Part shown: positions 34,002 through 43,178 of the stretch, piece after piece
Position numbering within the stretch: position 1 is the stretch's first letter
Layout of the letters: each line of letters begins with the position of its first letter
Virus record (IMG/VR): IMGVR_UViG_3300022927_001391
Coordinates: 1 to 64,000 of that record
Origin: a virus
Strand: one strand, 5' to 3'
DNA: 64,000 nucleotides
The notes under the pieces: generated by a model
Seen by the model: the letters and a program-made list of their open reading frames with translations, nothing else
The model's database searches: none
Told to the model about the DNA's origin: nothing
Program-made: the position numbers and the translations under genes

Positions 34002-34627
34002 TGCACTTTTCCGTAAAACTTCTGCCCATACTGATAAGTCCACAACTAGACTGCATTTGGATTAATATTCCAAAGAACGCTAGCAGTTTTATGCAGAAGA
34101 TACTACAGGATAATGGCTGGCGTGAGCCAGATTCTAGTATACGGCTTGATCTATTAAACAGCAGTATTCGTAAACTTTGTATTTTTAGAAATCCTGTTGA
34201 AAGATGGATCAGCGGTTTTGCAGAATGTTTTATGGATATGCCGGAGATCATTGATTTATTAGACACCCCAGCATTTATAAAAGTCGTAGAGCGTTCTCCA
34301 ATATTTGATAATCATACAGAATTGCAGAGTACATTTGTAATTAATTCCACAAATCTAGAATATATTCATTTAAGATCTGTAGTCGACGCCAATAGTTTTT
34401 TTACTAACGTGGAACAGTGGATAAAAGAGAACGGTGGTCAGGCTGACTGTGGTAGATGGCAGGATCCAATAAACCCCAGTAGCAATGACGAAATAAAGCA
34501 TATGATTAACAAGAAATTGAAAAAAATAGTCGAACAGAATACACTTCTAAGAGCATCGTTAGATAATTTTTTCTCTCCTGATGTAGAATTGATTAATAAA
34601 GCAAGAAGAATATCCTATGGAAACTAA
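34001..34627 (+). CDS. Sulfotransferase-like protein
   Basis: The 208-residue protein carries CIWINIPKNASSFMQKIL, the 5' phosphosulfate-binding loop of sulfotransferases, and KLCIFRNPVERWISGF, the 3' phosphate-binding motif with its Arg and Ser/Gly. These enzymes move sulfate from PAPS to sugars or other acceptors. It is short but retains both cofactor motifs. TAATG overlap with the clamp gene. The acceptor is unknown; the glycan genes downstream make a sugar plausible. Confidence 0.72.
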   Translation: MHFSVKLLPILISPQLDCIWINIPKNASSFMQKILQDNGWREPDSSIRLDLLNSSIRKLCIFRNPVERWISGFAECFMDMPEIIDLLDTPAFIKVVERSPIFDNHTELQSTFVINSTNLEYIHLRSVVDANSFFTNVEQWIKENGGQADCGRWQDPINPSSNDEIKHMINKKLKKIVEQNTLLRASLDNFFSPDVELINKARRISYGN

Positions 34628-36074
34628 CCTAACTGCACAACAATCAGACTATGCTGTGTTCCTCCCAGCACTCAGTAGTTTTTATTCTACGTTTGTGGGT
34701 AGACAGCGATATGAAAACTATGTTGATCCAGCACGTATTCCCAGTCACTTTACTAACGGTTTAGAGAGTGGTAACTGGTTGAGTAATGATGGTCTGTTTA
34801 ATTACAAGTGGAGTCTGTATAGTTCAGGACATGTGGACTTAGACACTACCAAGCATCTCCCTAAAGAAGCAATGATACGTGAACGTGATCGTAGCACAAG
34901 TTTTATTGTTGGTGACTCAGGTGGATATCAGATTGGTAAGGGTGTATGGGAAGCAGACTGGAAGGATCCCAACTGTCCTAAAGCTCACGCCAAACGTGAC
35001 GCTGTTCTAAAGTGGATGGATGCCTATATGGATTACGGCATGACACTTGATGTTCCAAGTTGGTTACAGCGTAGTAGTCAGGAAGCCAGAGATCGTACCG
35101 GCATTCATAGCTATGAAGATGCGTGTTCAGCAACTGAGATCAATAATGAATATTGGATACGTAATCGCAAGGGGGAATGTCGTTTCCTAAACACACTTCA
35201 GGGTGAGAATCATACAGAGGCAGATGACTGGTACAACCGTATGAAGAAATACTGTGATCCAAAACAGTATGAGAATCACTTTAATGGTTGGGCAATGGGT
35301 GGACAAAACGTAAGTGATGTGCACCTTATTCTAAAGCGTATAGTTACTCTAATGCGTGATGGCTTACTTGAAAAGGGACTACACGATTGGATGCACGTAC
35401 TAGGTACTAGTAAACTAGAATGGGCGTGTCTACTAACAGATGTTCAACGTGCGGTACGCAAACATTACAACGAGAACTTTACTGTCAGCTTTGATTGTGC
35501 CAGTCCTTTCCTTGCAGTAGCAAATGGTCAAGTATACTATCAGCTTACAATGGAAGATCGCAAGCGTTGGAGTTATCGTATGACGAAATGCTTTGACGAT
35601 AAGAACTTGAGCAAGGATACTACACCGTTTGGACAGGCATTTGTGCGCGAAGGCTGCGCAGAGTCATTCCATGAAACAGTTGTAAGCAAGGGACTTACAG
35701 CAGCAGACATTTGTGCATATAGTCCTGGTGACCTAAATAAAATAGGCAAGGAAGGACGCACAAGCTGGGATAGTTTTACATACTTCCTACTAATGGCGCA
35801 CAGTGTAGCCCTTCATATTGAAGCGTGTCAGGAAAGCAATAGACGTTACGATAAGGGCATTATTCCCAGTATGTTGGTGCAAGAAGACTTTGATCGTGTA
35901 CTAATGCGTGACATAATTAATGAAATAATTGGTTGCGCGGATTCAGATAAGGCGTTACAATTAGTAGACGAGTACAGCAAATTATGGATGGAAGCAGTGG
36001 GTACTCGAGGTTATACCGGTAAACGTGCTATAAATTCTAATACAAAATTTTATGATCTTTTCCAAGAGGTTTAG
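34617..36074 (+). CDS. TGT/DpdA-like 7-deazaguanine transglycosylase
   Basis: The 485-residue protein has the tRNA-guanine transglycosylase barrel pattern: FIVGDSGGYQIGKG with Asp100 (TGT DSGGFQ), GMTLDVPSW, NGWAMGGQN (TGT NGGLAVGE block) and MHVLGTSKLEW (TGT YLMGVG), then FTVSFDCASPF with Asp293 in the place of the TGT nucleophile (DCVxPTR). The tRNA-specific zinc CxCxxC site is absent. DpdA enzymes use this fold to swap guanine for a 7-deazaguanine in phage DNA. FolE, QueD, QueE and a YhhQ-type transporter in the same window support that role over tRNA modification. Confidence 0.8.
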   Translation: METNLTAQQSDYAVFLPALSSFYSTFVGRQRYENYVDPARIPSHFTNGLESGNWLSNDGLFNYKWSLYSSGHVDLDTTKHLPKEAMIRERDRSTSFIVGDSGGYQIGKGVWEADWKDPNCPKAHAKRDAVLKWMDAYMDYGMTLDVPSWLQRSSQEARDRTGIHSYEDACSATEINNEYWIRNRKGECRFLNTLQGENHTEADDWYNRMKKYCDPKQYENHFNGWAMGGQNVSDVHLILKRIVTLMRDGLLEKGLHDWMHVLGTSKLEWACLLTDVQRAVRKHYNENFTVSFDCASPFLAVANGQVYYQLTMEDRKRWSYRMTKCFDDKNLSKDTTPFGQAFVREGCAESFHETVVSKGLTAADICAYSPGDLNKIGKEGRTSWDSFTYFLLMAHSVALHIEACQESNRRYDKGIIPSMLVQEDFDRVLMRDIINEIIGCADSDKALQLVDEYSKLWMEAVGTRGYTGKRAINSNTKFYDLFQEV

Positions 36075-36296
36075 ATGAATAACATTGATAGGCTAACTGA
36101 ACAACACAATCGCCTACATGCCAGTGTTGAAAAGCTAGAAAAAGAACACGAGCAGTTTCCAGATGATACGGAAATCAAAAACAGGCTTATGGATCTTAAA
36201 AAGAAAAAGCTACAAGTAAAAGATAATATTAACCAGCTAATGCGTGAAGAATATAAGTCACGTGAGCAATTTAATTTCGAGGAATATGACCGATGA
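36075..36296 (+). CDS. DUF465/YdcH-like coiled-coil protein
   Basis: The 73-residue helical protein has RLTEQHNRLHASVEKLEKEH followed by DLKKKKLQVKDNINQLMRE, the conserved pattern of the DUF465 (YdcH) family. Its function is unknown in bacteria and phages. It overlaps the next gene by 4 nt. Confidence 0.7.
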   Translation: MNNIDRLTEQHNRLHASVEKLEKEHEQFPDDTEIKNRLMDLKKKKLQVKDNINQLMREEYKSREQFNFEEYDR

Positions 36297-36943
36297 GATA
36301 CTATCGTATTCTAATTCAAGGATATGGCGGTGAGCAGTGCTTCGGTAGCCTTACCAAGGAACAGTACGACTTCTGGAAGGACATGGAAGAAGAACATATC
36401 ATCTCTCATATGATTGATCCCCATGAAGAATGTGATGAAAATCCTGTGTTTGATGATACTGATCCACGATGGATCGGTGAGTACTATGAACAAGAAGATA
36501 TTATGTGTCTTAGTGCAGCCGCACTAGATACAGCGTACATTACTATCGAGGAGCACGATGGTGCTGAATATGATAGCAAGCACGTTAAAGATATCCTTGA
36601 TGCAACAGACTGGAGCGAGTTATTCAACAAGTATGAAGAACAGGGTATCGAAGATAACATTACTTACGAATGGGTAAACTTTCCCAAGGATTATCCTGAG
36701 GTTAAATATGTTTTCTATGGTGCTAGTATCGAGAAAGGGTGCTTTGGAGACTATACTGTAGAGCTACCCGATGACGAAGAGTTTGACTTTATGAAACTAA
36801 AGTGGTGTCAAACTGAAACACCTAATGGTGAAGACTTTATTGAGTTACTGTCTTATGGTGAGCAGGAACTGGACAACTGTGGCCACGATACAAATGGAAA
36901 AGGCATGGCCGCTGCCGTATGGGAACTAAACAAAAGTGAATAA
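36293..36943 (+). CDS. Hypothetical very acidic protein
   Basis: The 216-residue protein begins MRYYRILIQGYGGEQCFGSL and is rich in Asp and Glu throughout, with a mixed alpha/beta pattern. It could mimic DNA, as acidic anti-restriction proteins do, but no family motif is seen. It is in an operon with its neighbours by 4-8 nt overlaps. Confidence 0.65.
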   Translation: MRYYRILIQGYGGEQCFGSLTKEQYDFWKDMEEEHIISHMIDPHEECDENPVFDDTDPRWIGEYYEQEDIMCLSAAALDTAYITIEEHDGAEYDSKHVKDILDATDWSELFNKYEEQGIEDNITYEWVNFPKDYPEVKYVFYGASIEKGCFGDYTVELPDDEEFDFMKLKWCQTETPNGEDFIELLSYGEQELDNCGHDTNGKGMAAAVWELNKSE

Positions 36944-37094
36944 AAAACAGTACACAGAATGGGCGTATTCTCAAATGAAAAAGTATGGTATTCCAATGCC
37001 CGAAACATATTCAGCTGAGGAAATTAAAAAGTATTGCCCGGATATCCCGTCTAAGTTTATTAATAATCATGTAAGGGAAAGAGACAATGGCTGA
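36936..37094 (+). CDS. Hypothetical 52-residue protein
   Basis: A short gene bridging the otherwise empty stretch between two genes: it starts at GTG overlapping the previous stop by 8 nt and ends 8 nt inside the next gene. The product is Lys/Tyr-rich (YSQMKKYGIPMPETYSAEEI). The ribosome-binding site is weak. The function is unknown. Confidence 0.55.
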   Translation: MNKKQYTEWAYSQMKKYGIPMPETYSAEEIKKYCPDIPSKFINNHVRERDNG

Positions 37095-37542
37095 AACAAG
37101 AGAGAGTCATGACGAGTTTATCCTACGTAGTATGCGTGAAGAAGGTCTAAAGGATCGAGTACGCAAAGCCTCACGTATGGTATGGGTTAAGTTTGAAAAG
37201 GAAGGTATGCATCGCTATCCAGCGGCTGCTGATGATCCTAAACTAGCAACAGGCGATGAATATGATGTAAGTTTCCTTGCACATCCTCATCGTCACATCT
37301 TCAAGTTCCGTGTATGGATTGAAGTATTCCATGATGATCGTGACATTGAGTTTATTCAGTTTAAACGTTGGATGAATAAACTTTACGAAGGTGAACTTGA
37401 CGTAGACTTTAAGTCATGTGAAATGCTTTCAGATGACCTTTATTTAACCATCCAGGATCGCTATCCAGGTCGTGATATTTGGATTGACGTATCCGAAGAC
37501 GGCGAAAATGGCGCACTAACACAATATTCAAAGGACGTATAA
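37087..37542 (+). CDS. Hypothetical phage protein with conserved HPHRH segment
   Basis: The 151-residue protein contains FLAHPHRHIFKFRVWIEV and HDDRDIEFIQFKRWM, a segment I associate with many T4-like phages. The HxxRHxFxF strand loosely recalls the metal-binding strand of QueD/PTPS enzymes but the Cys and other ligands are missing, so no enzyme call is made. AAGGGAAAGAG precedes the ATG and it overlaps the next gene. Confidence 0.65.
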   Translation: MAETRESHDEFILRSMREEGLKDRVRKASRMVWVKFEKEGMHRYPAAADDPKLATGDEYDVSFLAHPHRHIFKFRVWIEVFHDDRDIEFIQFKRWMNKLYEGELDVDFKSCEMLSDDLYLTIQDRYPGRDIWIDVSEDGENGALTQYSKDV

Positions 37543-37754
37543 TGAAAAACGAAGTGCAAAAGGTATTTGATGACCTAGACGATTACAAGCGTTTCTGCAC
37601 AGTATTTGGTCATCCTTATAATGAGGCTGACCTTTATCGACAGAGTTCACCAGCATATGCTGAATATGCCGCATTTAAAACTGGCAAGCGTATAAGTAAT
37701 AACTGGATCAGGGACGCTAAAGTTTTTGGTCGTAACATCTTTGGATCACGATAA
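37542..37754 (+). CDS. Hypothetical small protein
   Basis: The 70-residue soluble protein has one cysteine and a basic C terminus (RDAKVFGRNIFGSR). It was not recognised. TAATG overlap with the previous gene shows co-translation. Confidence 0.6.
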   Translation: MKNEVQKVFDDLDDYKRFCTVFGHPYNEADLYRQSSPAYAEYAAFKTGKRISNNWIRDAKVFGRNIFGSR

Positions 37755-37760
37755 GAAGTT

Positions 37761-38810
37761 ATGACTGTCTACTTAATAGATTTAGAAGCTGTTGAAACCC
37801 GGTATACTTCCGAGTGGAAACAGTATCTACCTAAACAAATTAAACAGAAAACTAAAGAAGATACTGTAGTTATTTCCGGTGGTGAAGTTCCTCAGGCGAC
37901 TACTCCTGGAGCCTTCCTAAACTTTGCTGGTACTAACAACTATAAATCCCAGCAAATGTTAGAAATTAGTACACTGTTTGCCAATGGAGAAGTGAAAGAT
38001 GGAGATTATTTCCTATATACGGACGCTTGGAACCCAACTGTTATCCAGCTTCGTTACATGGCTGAGCTACTGGGCGTTAATATTAGAATCGGTGGTCTTT
38101 GGCATGCTGGTAGTTATGATCCTGCTGACTTCTTAGGTAGACTGATTGGAGCAAAGGCATGGGTAAGGCATGCTGAAGCAAGTATGTTTGAATGTTACGA
38201 TGATAACTTCTTCGCCAGTGAATTCCACATTGACCTGTTCTGTAGTGCGTTTACAGCAAATAAAAGTGAGAAGTTTGTTCGAACAGGCTGGCCAATGGAA
38301 TATGAAAAGAAGCAGATGTCAGCATTTAAGGACATGGAAAAGACTAATACTATCCTGTTCCCACATCGCATTGCTTCTGAAAAGCAGCCTGAGATATTCC
38401 GTGATCTGGCAGAGAGTATGCCAGAATATGAATGGATCACATGTATGGAAAAGGGCTACACAAAGGATGATTATCACCGCGCATTAGGTACAGCAAAATT
38501 AGTGTTTAGTGCAAACCTACAAGAAACTCTAGGCATCAGTTGGTATGAAGGCCTTCTAGTTGATACTATACCAATGGTTCCAGATCGTTTGAGCTATAGT
38601 GAAATGGCAATGGATGAGTTTAAGTACCCAAGCGAGTGGACAGAAAGCTGGGATAAATACTTGGAGCATAAGAACAGCATAATCGAAAGAATAAACGATT
38701 ATATTCATAACTATGATAGTTATCTTAGTATTATGTCAAAACAATCCAAACAACTTTCTGAAAATTATTTCAGTGGCAAACTAATTTACGAACGAATTAA
38801 GAATAGATGA
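37761..38810 (+). CDS. GT-B fold glycosyltransferase-like protein
   Basis: The 349-residue protein has the GT4-type C-terminal half: NTILFPHRIASEKQPEIF as the phosphate-binding strand and loop, MPEYEWITCM, and LGTAKLVFSANLQETLGISW followed by YEGLL, where GT4 enzymes carry the E-x7-E donor motif. It begins the nucleotide-sugar cluster (epimerase, UDP-sugar dehydrogenase, DegT-like) that follows with overlapping genes. It could glycosylate DNA bases, virion or host glycan. The acceptor is unknown. Confidence 0.68.
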   Translation: MTVYLIDLEAVETRYTSEWKQYLPKQIKQKTKEDTVVISGGEVPQATTPGAFLNFAGTNNYKSQQMLEISTLFANGEVKDGDYFLYTDAWNPTVIQLRYMAELLGVNIRIGGLWHAGSYDPADFLGRLIGAKAWVRHAEASMFECYDDNFFASEFHIDLFCSAFTANKSEKFVRTGWPMEYEKKQMSAFKDMEKTNTILFPHRIASEKQPEIFRDLAESMPEYEWITCMEKGYTKDDYHRALGTAKLVFSANLQETLGISWYEGLLVDTIPMVPDRLSYSEMAMDEFKYPSEWTESWDKYLEHKNSIIERINDYIHNYDSYLSIMSKQSKQLSENYFSGKLIYERIKNR

Positions 38811-39646
38811 ACATTCTTTTAATCGGCGGCGCCGGATTTATAGGAAAACACCTAGAGCGTGACCTTGTACAAGATCATACTATATGGAGTATCGATAAAA
38901 GTTTTGGTACCAATGTAAACAATAATCAGGACTTGGAACTAATTAGCCCTGATTATGATTGTGTTATATTTCTAGCAGCGGAACCAAACCTAGCCGCAGT
39001 AAAACGCAACCCTATTGAAGCTACACATACACTTACAACAGGACTTATAAATTGCTTAGAGCGTTTTAAAAACAGTCATTTCGTTTATTTTAGTAGCAGT
39101 ATGGTTTACGGTAATTGGGATGGGCATTCCACAAAATTGGAATATGACCATCCGGCACCAATTGACTTGTACGGCAGACTTAAACTAGTAGGTGAAGGAC
39201 TAGTTAAAGAACTACACGATAACTGGACTATTGTTAGACCCACAGCAGTTTATGGTGTGGGCGATGATCCAAAACGTGTACTACCTACTTTTATCCGCAT
39301 TGCTCGCAGTGGTGGAGAAATTGAAGTAAAAGGTGTAGATAACTGTTTGGACTTTACTCATGTAAGTGATGTGGTTCAGGCTGTTAGACTTATTATCGAA
39401 AAGCATGACAGTTTGTCCTACAACAAAAATATTTTCAATGTAAGTTATGGTCAAAGTCACGCACTGGATATTATTGCAGAATATATCTGCACACTGGTTG
39501 GATCTGGATCTTATAAGATTGTTGACCGCGATTATGACTACCCTAAACGTGGCGCACTTGACATTCAAAAGGCTAGAACAGAACTTGGTTACCATCCCAA
39601 GGTTAATGTTCAAGCAGGTATTAAAAAGTTATTGGAGGAACTATGA
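38807..39646 (+). CDS. NAD-dependent sugar epimerase/dehydratase (extended SDR)
   Basis: The 279-residue protein begins MNILLIGGAGFIGKHL, the NAD-binding GxxGxxG of extended SDRs, with FSSSMVYGNWDG giving the catalytic Ser and YGRLKLVGE the YxxxK pair. DFTHVSDVV is the conserved C-terminal substrate loop. It would interconvert or dehydrate a nucleotide-sugar. It overlaps both neighbours by 4 nt, in the operon with the UDP-sugar dehydrogenase. Confidence 0.87.
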   Translation: MNILLIGGAGFIGKHLERDLVQDHTIWSIDKSFGTNVNNNQDLELISPDYDCVIFLAAEPNLAAVKRNPIEATHTLTTGLINCLERFKNSHFVYFSSSMVYGNWDGHSTKLEYDHPAPIDLYGRLKLVGEGLVKELHDNWTIVRPTAVYGVGDDPKRVLPTFIRIARSGGEIEVKGVDNCLDFTHVSDVVQAVRLIIEKHDSLSYNKNIFNVSYGQSHALDIIAEYICTLVGSGSYKIVDRDYDYPKRGALDIQKARTELGYHPKVNVQAGIKKLLEEL

Positions 39647-40860
39647 AAGTAGGATTTATTGGATTAGGAAAGCTAGGTCTGCCTTGTGCAGAAGCAATGG
39701 CTGTAAAATACTCAGTTACGGGGTTTGATATTGAAGACCGTGCTAGTGATAATATAAAAGTTGTCACAGATGTAAAAGATGCAGTACAAAACAAAGATCT
39801 AGTTTTTGTTGCTATTCAAACACCACATCATCCACAGTATGATGGTAGCATGCCTTGTATGGACTATGAGCCGCAGGACTTTAACTATGATCAAGTAAAG
39901 CAGTGTTTAACTGAAGTAAACCAGTATGCGAATGAGCATACTCTTATAGTTCTTATTAGCACAGTATTGCCCGGCACTGTACGCAGAGAACTTGCACCTT
40001 TAATTACACAAGCACGTTTTATCTATAACCCATATCTAATTGCTATGGGCAGTGTAGCATGGGATATGGTCAATCCAGAAATGGTTATCATTGGCACAGA
40101 GGATGGTAGTGAAACAGGTGATGCAAGTCTGCTTATTAACTTCTATAAAGAACTTATGCAGAATAATCCTCGCTATAGTGTAGGAACATGGGAAGAAGCA
40201 GAGAGTATAAAGATATTCTATAACACATTTATCAGTGCAAAACTCAGCCTTGTTAACATGATCCAGGACGTTGCAATGAAACTGGGCAACATGAATGTTG
40301 ATGTAGTTACAGATGCTCTCGCTAACAGCACCCAACGTATTATGGGCCCAAAGTATATGACAGCGGGGATGGGAGATGGTGGTCCTTGTCATCCACGTGA
40401 CAATATTGCACTACGTTACATGGCTAAGGAATTAAATTTAGAATATGATCTGTTCCATGCTATTATGAACAGTAGAGAAGTACAAGCACGTAATCTTGCA
40501 AACTTTCTATGTGATCTTGCCAAGGAACATGAACTGCCTGTACTCATACACGGCTATGCATACAAGCCAGATGTGCCATATACTGAAGGTAGCTACAGTA
40601 GTTTGGTTGCACATTACTGTAGCGAACGAGGGTTTCATCCTATGATTGTTGATCCTCTTACACATCCAGATCCTGGTCCTTATAGTGCAGTTGTACTTCT
40701 TGCTCACAATCCAAGTGTTACTTATAACTACATTAACAATCAACAATCTAACAACTTATATTGCAAACTTAATGAGGACAGCGTTATTGTTGATCCTTGG
40801 CGCAGTTTTTCAGACACTAGTTATAAGGTGATTCATTATGGCAACACCCGTATTACATAG
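39643..40860 (+). CDS. UDP-glucose/GDP-mannose 6-dehydrogenase family protein
   Basis: The 405-residue protein starts KVGFIGLGKLGLPCAEAM, an NAD-binding fold, has ISTVLPGT (binding-loop motif) and MGDGGPCHPRDN, corresponding to the GxGGxCxPKD motif with the catalytic Cys. Lys is replaced by Arg in that motif. It oxidises C6 of a nucleotide-sugar to the uronic acid. The C-terminal domain (from about 300) is present. It overlaps both neighbours. Confidence 0.83.
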   Translation: MKVGFIGLGKLGLPCAEAMAVKYSVTGFDIEDRASDNIKVVTDVKDAVQNKDLVFVAIQTPHHPQYDGSMPCMDYEPQDFNYDQVKQCLTEVNQYANEHTLIVLISTVLPGTVRRELAPLITQARFIYNPYLIAMGSVAWDMVNPEMVIIGTEDGSETGDASLLINFYKELMQNNPRYSVGTWEEAESIKIFYNTFISAKLSLVNMIQDVAMKLGNMNVDVVTDALANSTQRIMGPKYMTAGMGDGGPCHPRDNIALRYMAKELNLEYDLFHAIMNSREVQARNLANFLCDLAKEHELPVLIHGYAYKPDVPYTEGSYSSLVAHYCSERGFHPMIVDPLTHPDPGPYSAVVLLAHNPSVTYNYINNQQSNNLYCKLNEDSVIVDPWRSFSDTSYKVIHYGNTRIT

Positions 40861-41359
40861 TCATATTGATCCTTTTTGGGACGACGAATATAAAAGTTTG
40901 TCGTATAAGTTAGAACCTTTTAACAATCGAGACGATCTAACTGAGTGGAAACGACAAGGATATGTACATCCTGAAAGTCATTACACAGGCTTCCTATGTG
41001 ACATGCGTAGCCCTCAACCTGGTTGGAATGACAAGGTTATGCACTGGGCAGAGGATCAATTTGGTCTTAAAGACATAGGTACAAGTTACTATAGAATGGG
41101 TACAGGTGTAATATTGCCTTGTCATAAGGATACCTATGCAAAGTATTGTGAGTTGTTTGATTTAAAAGTCAGTGATTGTGAACGTATTGTCGTATTCCTT
41201 GAGGACTGGCAGAGTGGTCATTACTTCGAGATAGATGGCTGTGGAAAAGTAAATTGGAAAAAGGGTGACTATGTTTACTGGAAAGGCGACACAGAACATA
41301 TGGCTGCAAACTTAGGTACCACAAAGAGATACACACTTCAAATAACAGGACACAAATAA
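40838..41359 (+). CDS. 2OG/Fe(II) oxygenase-like protein
   Basis: The 173-residue protein has [16 protein letters not shown] (HxD iron pair, about residue 92), [16 protein letters not shown] and [21 protein letters not shown], giving the distal His and the Arg that binds 2-oxoglutarate. It has the same layout as 5012-5752. Its place inside the sugar cluster suggests a sugar or modified-base substrate, but this is unproven. It overlaps the dehydrogenase gene by 23 nt. Confidence 0.7.
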   Translation: MATPVLHSHIDPFWDDEYKSLSYKLEPFNNRDDLTEWKRQGYVHPESHYTGFLCDMRSPQPGWNDKVMHWAEDQFGLKDIGTSYYRMGTGVILPCHKDTYAKYCELFDLKVSDCERIVVFLEDWQSGHYFEIDGCGKVNWKKGDYVYWKGDTEHMAANLGTTKRYTLQITGHK

Positions 41360-42534
41360 TGAAACGTATATTATTACTAGGTAGCGGTGAACTTGGCAAG
41401 GAGTTTGTTATCAGTGCTAAAAGACTTGGCTGTTATGTTGTTGCTTGTGATAGCTATGCAGGTGCGCCGGCGATGCAAGTAGCAGATCAATATGTTGTTT
41501 TTGATATGTTAGATGGCGAAATGTTATCTAATATTATAGATGAATACAAACCAGATCTCATAGTACCAGAGATTGAAGCTATCCGTACAGAAGTCTTACT
41601 GGAAAAGGAAACACAGGGTTATACAGTTGTTCCTACAGCAAGAGCAACTAACCTAACAATGAATCGAGATCGTATTAGGGATCGTGCAGTTGAACTTGGT
41701 TTGCGTACAGCAAAGTTTGAATATGCTGAGGATTTAGAAATACTACAAAGTGCTTGTAGACGGATTGGGTTTCCCTGCGTTGTAAAGCCTGTAATGAGCT
41801 CAAGCGGTAAAGGACAGAGTGTAATTGATGAGGAGCGTGAGGTGGATGCTGCATGGAAATATGCAGTATCAGGCATGCGTGGCGACAGGCAGCGTGTTAT
41901 TGTAGAAGAGTTTATTGATTTTGATTTAGAACTTACACTGCTAACTGTAAAGCAACATGATGGACCTACGCTTTTCTGTCCACCAATTGGTCATTATCAG
42001 GAGCGTGGAGACTATCAGTACAGTTGGCAACCTGCACTAGAACAAACTTTTACAGGGCATATTATCGAAACACATGCACAAGAGATGGCAAAAATCATTA
42101 CAGATGATTTGGGTGGTGCTGGTATATTTGGTGTAGAGTTTTTTGTTAAGACCAAAGGCAATAGTCCTGAGGTTATCTTCAGCGAACTGAGTCCACGCCC
42201 ACACGATACTGGAATGGTAACCATGTTTACGCAAAACCTAAGTGAGTTTGACTTACATGCAAGAGCTATACTGGGATTACCAATTGGTGAAATTAAACTG
42301 GTACGTCCGGGCGCAAGTCACGTTGTACTAGCACATGAAACTATACATGAGTTTATTATAAGCGGTATTAACGATGCACTTAAAATACCAGACGTTGATG
42401 TAAGAGTGTTTGGTAAGCCTACGACTAGACCATATCGTAGAATGGCAGTTGTACTTGCACCTAGTTTAGAAATTGCAAAAGAAGCAGCCGGTAAAATTAG
42501 TGTGATAGATATTGCAAGTGATGCAGGTGCATAA
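41359..42534 (+). CDS. purT: PurT-type formate-dependent GAR transformylase (ATP-grasp)
   Basis: The 391-residue protein has almost the same length as E. coli PurT (392) and its motifs: [51 protein letters not shown], the ATP-grasp segment [32 protein letters not shown] and [13 protein letters not shown]. PurT makes formyl-GAR from formate, ATP and GAR in purine synthesis. Embedding in a sugar cluster is odd; it may supply purines or act on an amino sugar. All conserved motifs look intact. Confidence 0.9.
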   Translation: MKRILLLGSGELGKEFVISAKRLGCYVVACDSYAGAPAMQVADQYVVFDMLDGEMLSNIIDEYKPDLIVPEIEAIRTEVLLEKETQGYTVVPTARATNLTMNRDRIRDRAVELGLRTAKFEYAEDLEILQSACRRIGFPCVVKPVMSSSGKGQSVIDEEREVDAAWKYAVSGMRGDRQRVIVEEFIDFDLELTLLTVKQHDGPTLFCPPIGHYQERGDYQYSWQPALEQTFTGHIIETHAQEMAKIITDDLGGAGIFGVEFFVKTKGNSPEVIFSELSPRPHDTGMVTMFTQNLSEFDLHARAILGLPIGEIKLVRPGASHVVLAHETIHEFIISGINDALKIPDVDVRVFGKPTTRPYRRMAVVLAPSLEIAKEAAGKISVIDIASDAGA

Positions 42535-43136
42535 TGGAATACAAAATTTTAGATAAGTTTGAACATGCGCTTAGTGTATATACTGGTGCACCATTTGTTG
42601 TACTCACTGATAGTTGTACTCATGCTATTGAACTTTGTCTACGACTAAAGCATCCCAAAGGACCTGTAATACTTCCCAAACACACCTACATTAGTATCCC
42701 AATGACAATACACAAGTTGGGATTAGAGTTATATTGGGACAAGGATTATAACTGGGAGTATGAATATCGTATTGCTCCTACAAATATCTGGGATAGTGCT
42801 AGAGCATTTGATGAAAATATGTATGTCAGCGGTCGTATGCAATGTCTAAGTTTTGGCTGGGATAAACGTTTGGCTATTGGTCATGGCGGTGCTATTCTAC
42901 TTGATAGTAGGAGCGATTACTTCCAGTTAAAGCGTATGGCGTATGATGGCAGAACGTTAGATACTTCTCCTTGGGAGAATCAAACTTATTGGCGTTTAGG
43001 GTTTCATTACAATATGAGACTAGAAGATGCAGCAAAGGGCATAGATATGATGTTTCATCCAGAAGAAATGCCAAACAAAGAAAGTCAGTTAAAGACTTAT
43101 CCAGACTGTAGCAATATTAAAGTTGACTTATCTTAA
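42534..43136 (+). CDS. Short DegT/DnrJ/EryC1-like aminotransferase
   Basis: The 200-residue protein matches the PLP aminotransferase family in order: VVLTDSCTHAIELCLRL (cofactor phosphate loop), PKHTYISIPMTIHKLG, WDSARAFDENMY (Asp near the pyridine N) and QCLSFGWDKRLAIGHGGAIL, with Lys in the PLP position. FHYNMRLEDAAKGI follows. The family is usually 370-400 residues, and the C-terminal domain is missing here, although no frameshift is visible. It is either a compact phage form or a truncated enzyme. Confidence 0.72.
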   Translation: MEYKILDKFEHALSVYTGAPFVVLTDSCTHAIELCLRLKHPKGPVILPKHTYISIPMTIHKLGLELYWDKDYNWEYEYRIAPTNIWDSARAFDENMYVSGRMQCLSFGWDKRLAIGHGGAILLDSRSDYFQLKRMAYDGRTLDTSPWENQTYWRLGFHYNMRLEDAAKGIDMMFHPEEMPNKESQLKTYPDCSNIKVDLS

Positions 43137-43151
43137 TTTATATCTTATAAT
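43123..43151 (+). promoter_or_regulatory. Sigma70-like promoter of folE
   Basis: TTGACT (43123-43128, in the end of the previous gene), a 17-nt spacer and TATAAT (43146-43151). AAAGGAAC lies before the ATG at 43179. Confidence 0.72.
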
Positions 43152-43178
43152 TAAAAAAATTACAAAGGAACACAGTAC

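Noticed and set aside
37087-37542. A second QueD/PTPS-like enzyme
   Set aside because: Only a His-rich strand is shared; the catalytic Cys and the other zinc ligands are absent.
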